Positions 8,554 through 17,315 of a stretch of DNA of 35,227 bases are shown piece after piece. Each line of letters opens with the position of its first letter. Positions within the stretch are counted from its first letter, which is position 1. The notes beneath the pieces were generated by a model. It saw nothing but the letters and a program-made list of their open reading frames with translations. It had not been told where the DNA came from and made no database searches. Both the position numbers and the translations under genes were made by a program. Origin of the DNA: an uncultured Bacillota bacterium (GTDB lineage: Bacteria > Bacillota_I > Bacilli_A > RF39 > UBA660); assembly GCA_947165195.1 (NCBI GenBank), contig CAMUZJ010000002.1:1-35227 (forward strand). Reading direction: 5' to 3'.

Positions 8554-9909
8554 ATGTTTGAAAATAAAAAAATATTTATATTAGGATTAGCTAGAAGCGG
8601 ATATCAAGCAGCTAAATTTTTAATTCAAAGAAATAATGAAGTTATATTAAATGATGGCAAGGATGAATCTTTATTAGATGCTTCTCAAATTGAAGAATTA
8701 AGAAAATTAGGAGTGAAGTTGTATTTTGGATCTCATCCAGATGAAATATTAGATGGGACATTTGATTATTTAATCAAAAATCCTGGGGTACCTATTGACC
8801 ATAAATATGTTTTAAAAGCGAGAAAATTAGGAATAGAAGTAATTAATGAAGTAGAAATGGCTTATCGTCTATTACCGGAAGGTGTAAAACTAATAGGAAT
8901 AACAGGTACAAATGGAAAAACAACTACGACAACACTAACCTATAATATTATGAAAAAAGCATTTGGAGAAAAAGTCTTTTTAGCGGGAAATGTTGGAGTT
9001 CCCTTATCTAGTATTCTAAATAATGTATCTAGTGGAGATATTATAGTGATGGAAGTATCTTGTCAACAACTAGAAAATTTAGATAAATTTAAGCCGGATG
9101 TAGCTGTTATGACTAATTTAAGTCCTGCTCATATAGATTTCTTAAAAAGTTACGAAAATTATAAAAGAGTAAAAGCAAAGTTGTTTAAAAATCAATCTAG
9201 TAAGGATATAGCAATTTTAAATATAGAAAATGAAGATGTATTAAATGAAACAAGAGATATTTTATCAACTGTTAAATATTTTTCTAGTAAGAAAGAAATT
9301 AATGGATGTTATTTAAAAGATGATGCCATTTATTATTATGGAGAAAAAGTAATAAATAGAGATCAAATATTTATAGCAGGTATTCACAATGTAGAAAATT
9401 GTATGGCTGCCATTATGGTAGCAAAAGAGTTTTCTGTTTCTAATGAAATTATATGTGATGTAATTTCTTCTTTTAGAGGAGTAGAACATCGACTAGAGTA
9501 TGTGGATACAGTAAATGGTATTAAATATTATAACGATACAGAGGCAACTAATATAAAGTGTACACAGATTGCTTTATCTTCCTTTAATCAGCCTATAACT
9601 ATTATTTTAGGAGGATTAGAAAGAGGACAAGATTTTTATGAACTTTCTCCATATATGAAAGATGTAGCAAATATTATTGCGATAGGTCAATGCCGTGATA
9701 GAGTAGAAGAATTTGGAAAATCTCTAAATATTCCAACATATAAATATCAATATTTAAAAGATGGATTTGATAAAGCGGTTGAAGTAACATTAGCAGGTGG
9801 TATAATATTACTTAGTCCTGCCTCTGCTTCGTGGGATCAGTATAAAGAATGTGAAATAAGAGGAGCAGAATTTAAGAAAAAAGTGGAGGAATTAAAACAT
9901 GAAGATTAA
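8554..9909 (+). CDS. murD: UDP-N-acetylmuramoyl-L-alanine--D-glutamate ligase
   Basis: Cytoplasmic ATP-dependent ligase adding D-glutamate to UDP-MurNAc-L-Ala. The 451 residues match the Mur ligase family: an N-terminal Rossmann part (FILGLARSGYQAAKF), the ATP loop GITGTNGKTTTTT at about residues 115-127, the central NLSPAHIDFLKSYENY segment and a C-terminal domain with GGLERGQDF and SPASASWDQYKECE. The start at 8554 was preferred to upstream in-frame starts at 8518 and 8542 because those lie in the promoter or overlap the ribosome site. Some usually constant residues differ: YNDTEATN where most MurD have NDSKATN, and SPASAS for SPACAS. Its last 11 bases overlap eno. It stands outside any division/cell-wall cluster but is beside a FemAB gene. 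Confidence 0.93.
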   Translation: MFENKKIFILGLARSGYQAAKFLIQRNNEVILNDGKDESLLDASQIEELRKLGVKLYFGSHPDEILDGTFDYLIKNPGVPIDHKYVLKARKLGIEVINEVEMAYRLLPEGVKLIGITGTNGKTTTTTLTYNIMKKAFGEKVFLAGNVGVPLSSILNNVSSGDIIVMEVSCQQLENLDKFKPDVAVMTNLSPAHIDFLKSYENYKRVKAKLFKNQSSKDIAILNIENEDVLNETRDILSTVKYFSSKKEINGCYLKDDAIYYYGEKVINRDQIFIAGIHNVENCMAAIMVAKEFSVSNEIICDVISSFRGVEHRLEYVDTVNGIKYYNDTEATNIKCTQIALSSFNQPITIILGGLERGQDFYELSPYMKDVANIIAIGQCRDRVEEFGKSLNIPTYKYQYLKDGFDKAVEVTLAGGIILLSPASASWDQYKECEIRGAEFKKKVEELKHED

Positions 9910-11131
9910 AGATATTAAAGCTAGAGAAATATTAGATTCTAGGGGTAATCCTACAGTAGAAGTAGATGTAATTTTAGAAAATGGTGTAAGAGGTCGTGCA
10001 GCCGTACCAAGTGGAGCATCTACGGGGGAAAGAGAAGCCCTAGAACTTAGAGATGGCGATAAATCAAGATACTTAGGTAAGGGTACTACCAAAGCAGTTG
10101 CAAATGTGAATGGACCATTAAGAGATTTAGTAATTGGTATGGATGCAGCAGATCAAAAAAAATTAGATTATGCGATGATAGAATTAGATGGAACAGAAAC
10201 CAAATCTAAATTTGGAGCTAATGCCATTCTAGGAATTTCTATGGCTGCTTTAAAAGCCAGCGCCATTAACGAAGGAAAAGAATTATATGAATATGTTGGC
10301 AATGGAAAGACCTTACCAGTTCCGATGATGAATATTATTAACGGAGGAGCTCATGCGGATAATAAACTCGACTTTCAAGAATTTATGATTATTCCTCAAA
10401 GAGATACTATTCATGAAAGAATTAGAGTAGGAGCAGAAGTATTCCATAACTTAAAAAAAGTATTGAATGAGAAAAAATTAGCAACTGGTGTAGGAGATGA
10501 AGGTGGTTTTGCTCCTGATTTACAATCTAATCAAGAAGGATTTGAACTTATTATGGAAGCTATTAAGAAAGCTGGATATGAACCAGGGGTGGATGTTTGT
10601 ATGGCAATAGATGTAGCTGCTAGCGAATTCTATAAAGATGGAAAATATGAGCTTGTTGGAGAAGGTAGAAGCTTAACAACTGATGAGTTAATTGACTTTT
10701 ATGAAGAATTAGTAAATAAATATCCAATTATTTCAATAGAAGATCCAGTCGATGAAAATGACTGGGAAGGCTTTAGAAAAATTACTGAGCGAATTGGAGA
10801 TAGAGTTCAATTAGTAGGAGATGACTTATTTGTAACTAATAAAAAATGCTTACAAATGGGAATTGATAATCATGCTGGTAATGCAATTCTTTTAAAAGTA
10901 AATCAAATTGGTACGATTACAGAAACATTAGAAACTATTGAACTTGCTAGATCAAATGGATATAAAACAATAATTTCTCATAGAAGTGGAGAAACAGAAG
11001 ATACAACTATAGCAGATTTAGCAGTAGGATTAAATTTAGGACAAATTAAAACAGGTTCTATGTCTAGAACAGATAGAATTTGTAAATATAATCAACTTAT
11101 GAGAATAGAGGAAGAATTACAAACCATATAA
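9899..11131 (+). CDS. eno: Enolase
   Basis: Glycolytic enzyme converting 2-phosphoglycerate to phosphoenolpyruvate. The 410 residues are a little shorter than the common 425-435. All main catalytic residues can be placed: E161 in LDFQEFMI, E201 in GVGDEGGFAPD, metal ligands D238 (AIDVAAS), E281 (SIEDPVDENDW) and D308 (VGDDLFVTN), the base K333 (LLKVNQIGT), and the SHRSGETEDT loop at 360-369. The start ATG is inside the last codons of murD, with GTGGAGG as ribosome site, so the two are translationally linked. No terminator follows; the T-box promoter of proS begins six bases later. Confidence 0.98.
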   Translation: MKIKDIKAREILDSRGNPTVEVDVILENGVRGRAAVPSGASTGEREALELRDGDKSRYLGKGTTKAVANVNGPLRDLVIGMDAADQKKLDYAMIELDGTETKSKFGANAILGISMAALKASAINEGKELYEYVGNGKTLPVPMMNIINGGAHADNKLDFQEFMIIPQRDTIHERIRVGAEVFHNLKKVLNEKKLATGVGDEGGFAPDLQSNQEGFELIMEAIKKAGYEPGVDVCMAIDVAASEFYKDGKYELVGEGRSLTTDELIDFYEELVNKYPIISIEDPVDENDWEGFRKITERIGDRVQLVGDDLFVTNKKCLQMGIDNHAGNAILLKVNQIGTITETLETIELARSNGYKTIISHRSGETEDTTIADLAVGLNLGQIKTGSMSRTDRICKYNQLMRIEEELQTI

Positions 11132-11136
11132 TCTTC

Positions 11137-11165
11137 TTGACAAAAATAACATATAATTTTATAAT
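11137..11165 (+). promoter_or_regulatory. Consensus promoter of the proS T-box leader
   Basis: Perfect TTGACA (11137-11142), a 17-bp spacer and perfect TATAAT (11160-11165). Both hexamers match the sigma-A consensus, which fits a transcript controlled after initiation. Confidence 0.9.
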
Positions 11166-11179
11166 AAAGAAAATTTATA

Positions 11180-11385
11180 TAAATCTATAAGAAAGACCAA
11201 TACTTTATTAGCTCTTATTCAAAGGGAGTTAAGGATAGTGAGACCTTAATAATAATCTAATAGAGTTCCTAACTTTCTTGGAGGAGTTTATCTCTCGGTG
11301 TATTAACATCGTTATTAAAATAAGTAAAATTAAGGATGGTACCGTGCTTTATGCACTCCTTTTAGGTACTATCCTTTTATTTTGG
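11180..11385 (+). promoter_or_regulatory. T-box riboswitch, proline specific, controlling proS
   Basis: T-box leaders bind an uncharged tRNA and then allow read-through. The T-box sequence AAGGATGGTACCGTG is at 11332-11346. Stem I base arms GAAAG and CTTTC enclose the distal GATAGTGAGA loop (11234-11243). The triplet CCT (11268-11270), followed by A, lies in the expected specifier position and encodes proline, which matches the downstream prolyl-tRNA synthetase. The terminator pairs 11332-11343 with GGTACTATCCTT (11365-11376), one G-U pair, followed by a T-rich tract. The competing antiterminator pairs the T-box arm with CTCCTT near 11357. Confidence 0.93.
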
Positions 11386-11396
11386 GAGGTTAAAAT

Positions 11397-13085
11397 ATGA
11401 AATTAAGTAATAGTTATTTTACTACATTAAAAGAAAATGTAAAAGATGAAGAATCAGTAAGTGCCAACTTATTAGTTAGAGCTGGTATGATTAAAAAATC
11501 ATCTAGTGGTATTTATACATTTTTACCATTAGGTCTAAAAACATTAAGAAAAATAGAAAATATTGTAAGAGAAGAAATGAATAAAATAGATTCTCAAGAA
11601 TTAGTAATGCCATCTTTATTACCTGAAGAAGTTTATATACAAAGTGGTAGAAGAGAAATATTTGGTCATGATATGTTTACTTTAAAAGATAGATTTAATA
11701 GAAATTATGCATTAGGGCCTACTCATGAAGAATTATTTGTAGAAGTAGCAAAAGATGTTATAAAGTCCTATAAAGATATGCCTATTAGTCTATATCAAAT
11801 GGCAACAAAATATAGAGATGAACCTAGAAGTAGATATGGACTTATTAGAACTCGTGAATTTGTTATGAAAGATGCTTATACTTTTGACAAGGATTTAGAA
11901 GGATTAGATAAATCCTATGCTTTAATGTTTCAAGCATATAAGAATATCTTTGATAGAGTAGGATTAAACTATAAAATAGTTAAGGCATCTACTGGAGCTA
12001 TGGGAGGACTTTTATCAGAAGAATTTCAAGCTGTTTGTGACATAGGAGAAGATGTATTAGTTTTATGTGATTCTTGTGGATTTGCTTCTAATATTGAAAT
12101 ATGTGAATGTAAACAAGGAGAAGTTAAATGTGAAGAGATAAAACAAAAAGAATTAGTATCTACTCCTCATATGAAAACCATTGAAGAAGTATCTGCCTAT
12201 TTAAAAGTAGATGTTAAAACTACAGTTAAAACATTAATATACAAAGCAAATGATAAGTATTATGCTTGCCTAATCCGTGGAGATAGAGAAGTTAATGAAT
12301 TAAAATTAGCTACCTTACTAGGTGTAAATGAAGTAGAATTAGCTTTACCTGAAGAAGATAGTAAGATTACTGGGGCAGAAGTAGGTTTTGCTGGACCTAT
12401 TGGATTAAATATACCAGTTATTGTAGATTTAGAAGTAAATACTATGAGTAACTTTGTTGTAGGAGCTAATAAAACAGACTATCATTTCATAAACGCTAAT
12501 TTGAGTGACTTTGATATTTATAAAATTTCTGATATTAGAAATGTATGTGAAGATGATTGTTGTCCTGAATGTGGCTTTAAATTAACCTTTAAAAAAGGAA
12601 TAGAGGTAGGAAATACTTTTAAACTAGGAACGAAATATTGTGAAAGCCTAAACTTACAATACAGTGATCAAGATAATACTTTAAAATATCCATATATGGG
12701 TTGTTATGGAATAGGAATAGCCAGAGTATTATCAGCATTTATTGAGCAAAACCATGATGAATACGGAATTATCTTTTCAGATAGTATTTCTCCATATGAT
12801 ATTCATTTAATAGTTGTTAATAATAAAGATGAAGTACAAATGAAATTAGCGAACTCTATATATGAAAGTTTATTATCTAAAGGATATGATGTATTATTTG
12901 ATGATAGAGATGTTAGAGCTGGCATTAAATTTAGTGATGCAGACTTAATTGGAATATCCAAAAGAATTACTGTAGGAAGAGATGCAGTTAATAATGAAGT
13001 GGAATATAAAAATAGAAAAGATTTTGAATCTCAAAAATATTCTTTTGATCAACTATTAGATTTGCTAAGTGAAAAAACAAATTAG
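11397..13085 (+). CDS. proS: Prolyl-tRNA synthetase, bacterial type with editing insert
   Basis: Class II synthetase that charges tRNA-Pro. The 562 residues correspond to the bacterial form carrying an editing (INS/YbaK-like) domain between motifs 2 and 3. Motif 1 includes LPLGLKTLRKIENIVREEM (43-61), motif 2 includes YRDEPRSRYGLIRTREFVMKD, and motif 3 is GCYGIGIARVLSAFIEQ, followed by the anticodon-binding domain with DDRDVRAGIKFSDADLIG. Cysteine pairs (CDSCG near 224, CPECG near 394) flank the insert; such cysteines occur in related ProRS sequences and may bind zinc. The GGGAGG ribosome site overlaps the end of the T-box. The gene is under uncharged tRNA-Pro control. Confidence 0.97.
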   Translation: MKLSNSYFTTLKENVKDEESVSANLLVRAGMIKKSSSGIYTFLPLGLKTLRKIENIVREEMNKIDSQELVMPSLLPEEVYIQSGRREIFGHDMFTLKDRFNRNYALGPTHEELFVEVAKDVIKSYKDMPISLYQMATKYRDEPRSRYGLIRTREFVMKDAYTFDKDLEGLDKSYALMFQAYKNIFDRVGLNYKIVKASTGAMGGLLSEEFQAVCDIGEDVLVLCDSCGFASNIEICECKQGEVKCEEIKQKELVSTPHMKTIEEVSAYLKVDVKTTVKTLIYKANDKYYACLIRGDREVNELKLATLLGVNEVELALPEEDSKITGAEVGFAGPIGLNIPVIVDLEVNTMSNFVVGANKTDYHFINANLSDFDIYKISDIRNVCEDDCCPECGFKLTFKKGIEVGNTFKLGTKYCESLNLQYSDQDNTLKYPYMGCYGIGIARVLSAFIEQNHDEYGIIFSDSISPYDIHLIVVNNKDEVQMKLANSIYESLLSKGYDVLFDDRDVRAGIKFSDADLIGISKRITVGRDAVNNEVEYKNRKDFESQKYSFDQLLDLLSEKTN

Positions 13086-13092
13086 AGATTTA

Positions 13093-13121
13093 TTGCATAT
13101 ATTATCTATTTATGATATTAT
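13093..13121 (+). promoter_or_regulatory. Promoter of secG
   Basis: TTGCAT (13093-13098), a 17-bp spacer and TATTAT (13116-13121), 28 bases before the secG ATG. Confidence 0.6.
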
Positions 13122-13149
13122 ATATGTGTTATAAAAACGGAGGTGTGTT

Positions 13150-13368
13150 ATGGAAGCAGCACTTTTAATTGTATCAATATTATTAATTATAATAGTTCTT
13201 TTACAAAGTGGTAAGGCAGAAGGTGCCGCACGTATTTTATCTGGCGGTGGCACGGAATTGTTTACAAATAGAAAAGAACGTGGATCTGAATTATTCATTA
13301 CTAGGTTAACGTTTGTATTAGGAATGATTTTCTTTTTAATAAGTTTAATTGCCATGTTTATTAGTTAA
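13150..13368 (+). CDS. secG: Preprotein translocase subunit SecG
   Basis: Small auxiliary subunit of the SecYEG channel. The 72 residues show the typical form: a first membrane helix (residues 4-19), a cytoplasmic loop SGKAEGAARILSGGGTELF, a charged RKERGSE stretch and a second helix (51-71). An ACGGAGGTG ribosome site lies just before the ATG. It has its own promoter and a strong terminator, so it is monocistronic, although it keeps the secG-rnr-smpB order known from Bacillus. Confidence 0.93.
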   Translation: MEAALLIVSILLIIIVLLQSGKAEGAARILSGGGTELFTNRKERGSELFITRLTFVLGMIFFLISLIAMFIS

Positions 13369-13382
13369 TTACTAAAAAGGAT

Positions 13383-13415
13383 AAGTAAGCACGATTTATG
13401 TGTTTACTTTTTTTT
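13383..13415 (+). terminator. Terminator of secG
   Basis: A 10-bp stem AAGTAAGCAC/GTGTTTACTT (13383-13392 and 13400-13409, one G-U pair) followed by a run of T through 13415. Confidence 0.9.
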
Positions 13416-13435
13416 GGAAAATAATACTAGTGCCG

Positions 13436-13456
13436 TATAATAAAATACAGTATAAT
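13436..13456 (+). promoter_or_regulatory. Two -10 boxes upstream of rnr
   Basis: Two perfect TATAAT hexamers, 13436-13441 and 13451-13456. TTGGAA at 13414-13419 could serve as the -35 box of the first with a 16-bp spacer; the second has no good -35 box. Confidence 0.45.
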
Positions 13457-13477
13457 ACTAATATAGAAGGTGTTTAA

Positions 13478-15586
13478 ATGAGAGATAATGTAATTAATAT
13501 TCTAAAAAATAGTGATAAGGCTTTATCTATTTTTGAACTTGCTGATTTATTAGGAGCAACTACTGTGGAAGATACAAAAGAATTAATAGAAGTACTTGAA
13601 AGTTTGGAAAAAGAAGCTGTTATATATCATTCTAACAAAGATAAATATCTATTATTAGAAAATAGCCATCTTAGAAAAGGTGTTATGCGTGCTAATAAGA
13701 AAGGCTTTGGATTTGTAGAAGTAGAATCTCAAGAAGAAGATATTTATATTTCTCAAGATAATATGAATGGAGCTATTCACGATGATATTGTTTTAGTTGA
13801 AATTACTAGTAAAAAGAATATTGATCGATTAGAGGGTAGAATTCTAAGAGTATTAAAAAGAGAAAATAAACGCTTTGTAGGAGAAATAAATTTTGATTCT
13901 AAAGGAGTTGGACATATTACTTTAGATGAAAATAAAATAAAATTAAATATTCAAATTCCAAAAGACAAAACTTTGAATGCTGTAGATGGACACAAAGTAG
14001 TAGTAGAGTTAGTCAAACCACTTAATAATAATTTACGATATGAAGGAAAAGTAATAGAAATTATAGGACATAAGAATGATCCTGGAGTAGATATATTGTC
14101 TATTATTTATAAGTATAATTTTAATACAGAATTTCCCGATGCTGTTAAAGAAGAAGTCTCTACTATGCCAATGGAAGTATTAGAGAAAGATTTAACAGGT
14201 AGAAGAGATTTACGAGATGTAGAAATATTTACAATTGATGGGGATGATACCAAAGATATTGATGATGCTATTTCTATTAAAAGGCTATCTAATGGTCATT
14301 ATGAATTAGGAGTTCATATAGCAGATGTTAGTTATTATGTAAAAGAAGGTTCTCCACTAGATGATGAAGCAATGGAAAGAGGTACTAGTGTTTATTTAGT
14401 AGACAGAGTAATTCCTATGCTTCCTCACGAGTTATCTAACGGAATTTGTTCTCTTAATCCAAATGTTGATAGATTAGCAGTTTCTTGTGTAATGGAATTT
14501 GATAATAAAGGAAAGCAAATTAGTTATGAAATATTTCCTAGTGTTATAAAATCTAGAATTCAGATGACTTATAAAAAAGTTAATTCTATATTAGAAAATA
14601 ATGTAATACCAGAAGGGTATCAACCTTATGAAAAAAGTCTTAGGATGATGGCAGAACTTGCAGAGATATTACAAAATGCTATAACAAGAAGAGGATATAT
14701 TAACTTTGAAGTGGATGAGCCAAAAATCATAGTAGATAAAGATTGTAAACCATTAGAAATAAAAGTAAGGGATAGAGGAGTTGGAGAAAGATTAATTGAG
14801 TCTTTTATGATAGCTGCTAATGAATGTGTAGCAACTCATATTTATTTTATGAATTTGCCTTTTATTTATCGTGTACATGAAGTGCCAAAAGATGATAAGA
14901 TTAGAGGCTTTTTAGGATTTGTTAGTAGTTTAGGCTATAAATTAACAGGTGATTTAAACGATACAAAACCTACTACTATGCAAAGAATTTTGAAGCAATT
15001 AGAAAATAAGAAAGAATATAAAATACTAGCAGCTCTATTACTTAGAAGTATGCAAAAAGCTGTCTATAAACCTGAAAACTTAGGACATTATGGTCTTGCT
15101 AGTAGTTGTTATACTCACTTTACTTCTCCAATTAGAAGATATCCTGATACGACTGTTCATAGACTATTACATACCTATTTATTTGATGGTAAAATAGATA
15201 TGTCTACTATTTCGAAGTGGGAAGAGAAGTTAATTTATATAGCTGATCATTCTTCTGCAAGAGAAAGGGCTTCTGTTGATTGTGAACGTGAAGTAGAGGA
15301 TATGAAAATGGCTGAATATATGGAAGGTCATATAGGAGAAGAGTTTGAAGGTATGATTTCTTCTGTAACTAGCTTTGGTATGTTTGTTGAATTAGATAAT
15401 TTAATCGAAGGATTAGTTCCAATTAAAGATATGAAAGATTTCTTTCATTATGATGAAGAGCATATGACTTTGACTGGAGAAAGAACTCATATTAAGTATC
15501 GTATTGGAGAAAGAGTAGTTGTGAAAGTTGTTAGAGCTTCTAAAGAGGATAAAACAATAGACTTTGAAGTTATTAAGAAGGTGTAG
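13478..15586 (+). CDS. rnr: Ribonuclease R
   Basis: Processive 3'-5' exoribonuclease of the RNB family that degrades structured RNA and works with SmpB-tmRNA on stalled messages. The 702 residues contain an N-terminal winged-helix-like part (1-60), cold-shock domains starting near KGVMRANKKGFGFVEVE, the RNB catalytic core with the metal-binding DGDDTKDIDDAIS (about 256-268), the SPIRRYPDTTVHRLLH segment near 550, and a C-terminal S1 domain (GEEFEGMISSVTSFGMFVELDN). It lacks the long basic tail of E. coli RNase R. The stop overlaps the ribosome site of the CapA-like gene, so these two are probably one transcript with smpB. Confidence 0.97.
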   Translation: MRDNVINILKNSDKALSIFELADLLGATTVEDTKELIEVLESLEKEAVIYHSNKDKYLLLENSHLRKGVMRANKKGFGFVEVESQEEDIYISQDNMNGAIHDDIVLVEITSKKNIDRLEGRILRVLKRENKRFVGEINFDSKGVGHITLDENKIKLNIQIPKDKTLNAVDGHKVVVELVKPLNNNLRYEGKVIEIIGHKNDPGVDILSIIYKYNFNTEFPDAVKEEVSTMPMEVLEKDLTGRRDLRDVEIFTIDGDDTKDIDDAISIKRLSNGHYELGVHIADVSYYVKEGSPLDDEAMERGTSVYLVDRVIPMLPHELSNGICSLNPNVDRLAVSCVMEFDNKGKQISYEIFPSVIKSRIQMTYKKVNSILENNVIPEGYQPYEKSLRMMAELAEILQNAITRRGYINFEVDEPKIIVDKDCKPLEIKVRDRGVGERLIESFMIAANECVATHIYFMNLPFIYRVHEVPKDDKIRGFLGFVSSLGYKLTGDLNDTKPTTMQRILKQLENKKEYKILAALLLRSMQKAVYKPENLGHYGLASSCYTHFTSPIRRYPDTTVHRLLHTYLFDGKIDMSTISKWEEKLIYIADHSSARERASVDCEREVEDMKMAEYMEGHIGEEFEGMISSVTSFGMFVELDNLIEGLVPIKDMKDFFHYDEEHMTLTGERTHIKYRIGERVVVKVVRASKEDKTIDFEVIKKV

Positions 15587-15587
15587 T

Positions 15588-16802
15588 ATGTCAAAGAAAA
15601 AAAAGAAGATAAAGATAAATGGAAAAGTAAAAATAGCAGCTTTATTTAGTTCTGTTATTGTTTTAGGAGTTTTAGTGGGATTAGGTTTATCTAATTTTTA
15701 TATTGATAAACATTCTTTAGAAAAAAATAAAGATGAAGAAGTAGAACCTGTTGTTGTAAAGGAGCCAAAAGATTATGAAGCAAAATTAATTATGGTAGGA
15801 GATGCTCTAATTCATTGGGGCGTTTATAATGATGCCAAACAAGCAGATGGTTCTTATGATTTTAAGCCAATGTTAGCAGATTTTAAAAATATATCTACTA
15901 AATATGATTTAGCTTATTATAATCAAGAAACGGTATTAGGAGGAGCAACTTTAGGTTATTCTAGTTATCCTAGATTTAATTCTCCACAAGAAGTGGGAGA
16001 TGCTTTTATTGATGCAGGATTTAATATGGTTTCTTTAGCAACCAATCATACGATGGATAAAGGAGAACAAGGGGTGTTAAATTCTGTAGAATACTGGAAG
16101 AGTCATCCTGAGGTAGCTGCCTCTGGTCAATGGAGTAGTGAGGAGGAGAGAACTGCATCAGTTGCAACTGTTTATGAAAAAAATAATATTAAATATGCCT
16201 TTATTTCTTATACAATATGGAATAATGGATTACCTACTCCTTATGGAAAATCTTATTTAAATAATGAATATAGTGATGAGAAGGCAGCTGCTGATATTGC
16301 ATCAGTTCGAGATAAAGTAGATTTTGTAATAGTTGCTATGCACTGGGGTACAGAATATTCTTTTAAGGTAGATTATAAACAAAAAGAGATAGCGGATTAT
16401 TTATCTAGTTTAGGAGTAGATTTAATTATTGGAGCTCATCCTCATGTTATTCAAACAGTAGAATATATTAATGACAATAAAACATTTGTTATTTACTCTT
16501 TAGGAAACTTTATTAGTGATCAAGATGATATTGATAATTTTACTGGATTAGCAATGGAGGTAACTTTAAAAAAACATGTAGATGTAGATGATAATGTAAC
16601 CAATGCTGTCATTGACCCTAAAGCACAATTGGTGTATACTACTACTGTTAAGCGTGGAGGAGTTAACCATGACTTTAGGATAATTCCTTATCCTAAATTA
16701 AATAATTCTCAATTAAACAATTACATGGGATATTATGAAAAATATAAATCGATTGTAAATGAAAGATATCCTGAACTTGTTTGGGGACTATCAGGGGAGT
16801 GA
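15588..16802 (+). CDS. CapA-family metallophosphatase-like membrane protein
   Basis: The 404-residue protein starts at the ATG at 15588, preceded by AAGAAGGTG; an upstream in-frame start at 15564 would lie inside rnr and lacks a ribosome site. A lysine-rich cytoplasmic N-terminus precedes one membrane helix (about 17-37), so the rest is extracellular. The domain is of the PGA_cap/CapA type with the metal-site motifs MVGDALIHWG, ATNHTMDKG, AMHWGTEY, GAHPHVIQ and YSLGNF. CapA proteins take part in poly-gamma-glutamate anchoring in Bacillus, but many homologues have unknown substrates and no capB or capC is present here. Its place between rnr and smpB is unusual. Confidence 0.85.
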   Translation: MSKKKKKIKINGKVKIAALFSSVIVLGVLVGLGLSNFYIDKHSLEKNKDEEVEPVVVKEPKDYEAKLIMVGDALIHWGVYNDAKQADGSYDFKPMLADFKNISTKYDLAYYNQETVLGGATLGYSSYPRFNSPQEVGDAFIDAGFNMVSLATNHTMDKGEQGVLNSVEYWKSHPEVAASGQWSSEEERTASVATVYEKNNIKYAFISYTIWNNGLPTPYGKSYLNNEYSDEKAAADIASVRDKVDFVIVAMHWGTEYSFKVDYKQKEIADYLSSLGVDLIIGAHPHVIQTVEYINDNKTFVIYSLGNFISDQDDIDNFTGLAMEVTLKKHVDVDDNVTNAVIDPKAQLVYTTTVKRGGVNHDFRIIPYPKLNNSQLNNYMGYYEKYKSIVNERYPELVWGLSGE

Positions 16803-16806
16803 TTAT

Positions 16807-17247
16807 GTGGAAATTATTAATAGAAAGGCTCGACATGATTATTTTATAGATGAAGCATATGAGACTGGAATCGTATTGACAGGTACAGAAATAAAGTCTA
16901 TTAGAAATGGCGATTGTAATATAAAAGATTGTTATGGGATTGTTAAAAATCATGAGGTTTTTTTGCTTAATATGTATGTTGGTCAATATAAAGAAGGCAA
17001 TATTTTTAATCACGAAGAGTCAAGAGATAGAAAATTACTACTGCATAGAAAAGAAATTAGTAAGATAGAGAAGTATATTGAACAAAAGGGGTATACTTTA
17101 ATTCCTATTAAACTATATTTTAAAGAAAATAAATTAAAAGTAGAGTTAGGCGTTTGTCATGGTAAGAAAGAATATGATAAACGGGAGTCTATTAAAGAGC
17201 GAGATATAAAAAGAGAAGTTGCGAAAAACTTAAAGAATTATCGATAA
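16807..17247 (+). CDS. smpB: SsrA-binding protein SmpB
   Basis: Binds tmRNA and brings it to stalled ribosomes. A GTG start at 16807 was chosen: AGGGGAG lies just before it and the resulting 146 residues begin VEIINRKARHDYF, aligned with the family start. A start at 16759 would add 16 residues that are only the antiparallel reading of the end of the CapA gene. Core motifs are YETGIVLTGTEIKSIR, the NxHEE-type segment near NHEESRDRKLLLH and the C-terminal basic helix KRESIKERDIKREVAKNLK. It starts four bases after the CapA stop. Its partner RNA ssrA is 5 kb downstream in the same window. Confidence 0.95.
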   Translation: MEIINRKARHDYFIDEAYETGIVLTGTEIKSIRNGDCNIKDCYGIVKNHEVFLLNMYVGQYKEGNIFNHEESRDRKLLLHRKEISKIEKYIEQKGYTLIPIKLYFKENKLKVELGVCHGKKEYDKRESIKERDIKREVAKNLKNYR

Positions 17248-17251
17248 TGAG

Positions 17252-17277
17252 AATGAGTATTTGGAATACTCATTTTT
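17252..17277 (+). terminator. Terminator of smpB
   Basis: A perfect 10-bp stem AATGAGTATT/AATACTCATT (17252-17261 and 17265-17274) with a 3-nt loop and a short T-run to 17277. Confidence 0.85.
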
Positions 17278-17289
17278 CTGTGTTATAAT
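17261..17289 (+). promoter_or_regulatory. Promoter of the cohesin-like surface protein gene
   Basis: TTGGAA (17261-17266), a 17-bp spacer and perfect TATAAT (17284-17289). The -35 box is the loop of the smpB terminator. Confidence 0.65.
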
Positions 17290-17315
17290 TATCTAGGATA
17301 GTAGAGGTAGTAGAT

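Noticed and set aside
9892..10092. Minus-strand frame at the start of eno
   Set aside because: Antisense to the enolase N-terminus, low-complexity protein, no start signals.
16800..16802. UGA read as tryptophan (Mycoplasma code)
   Set aside because: TGA ends capA just before smpB and ends the 309-residue gene at 22449-22451, and tryptophan is encoded by TGG throughout.
16693..17013. Minus-strand frame across capA end and smpB
   Set aside because: Antisense to two well-supported genes and without a ribosome site.
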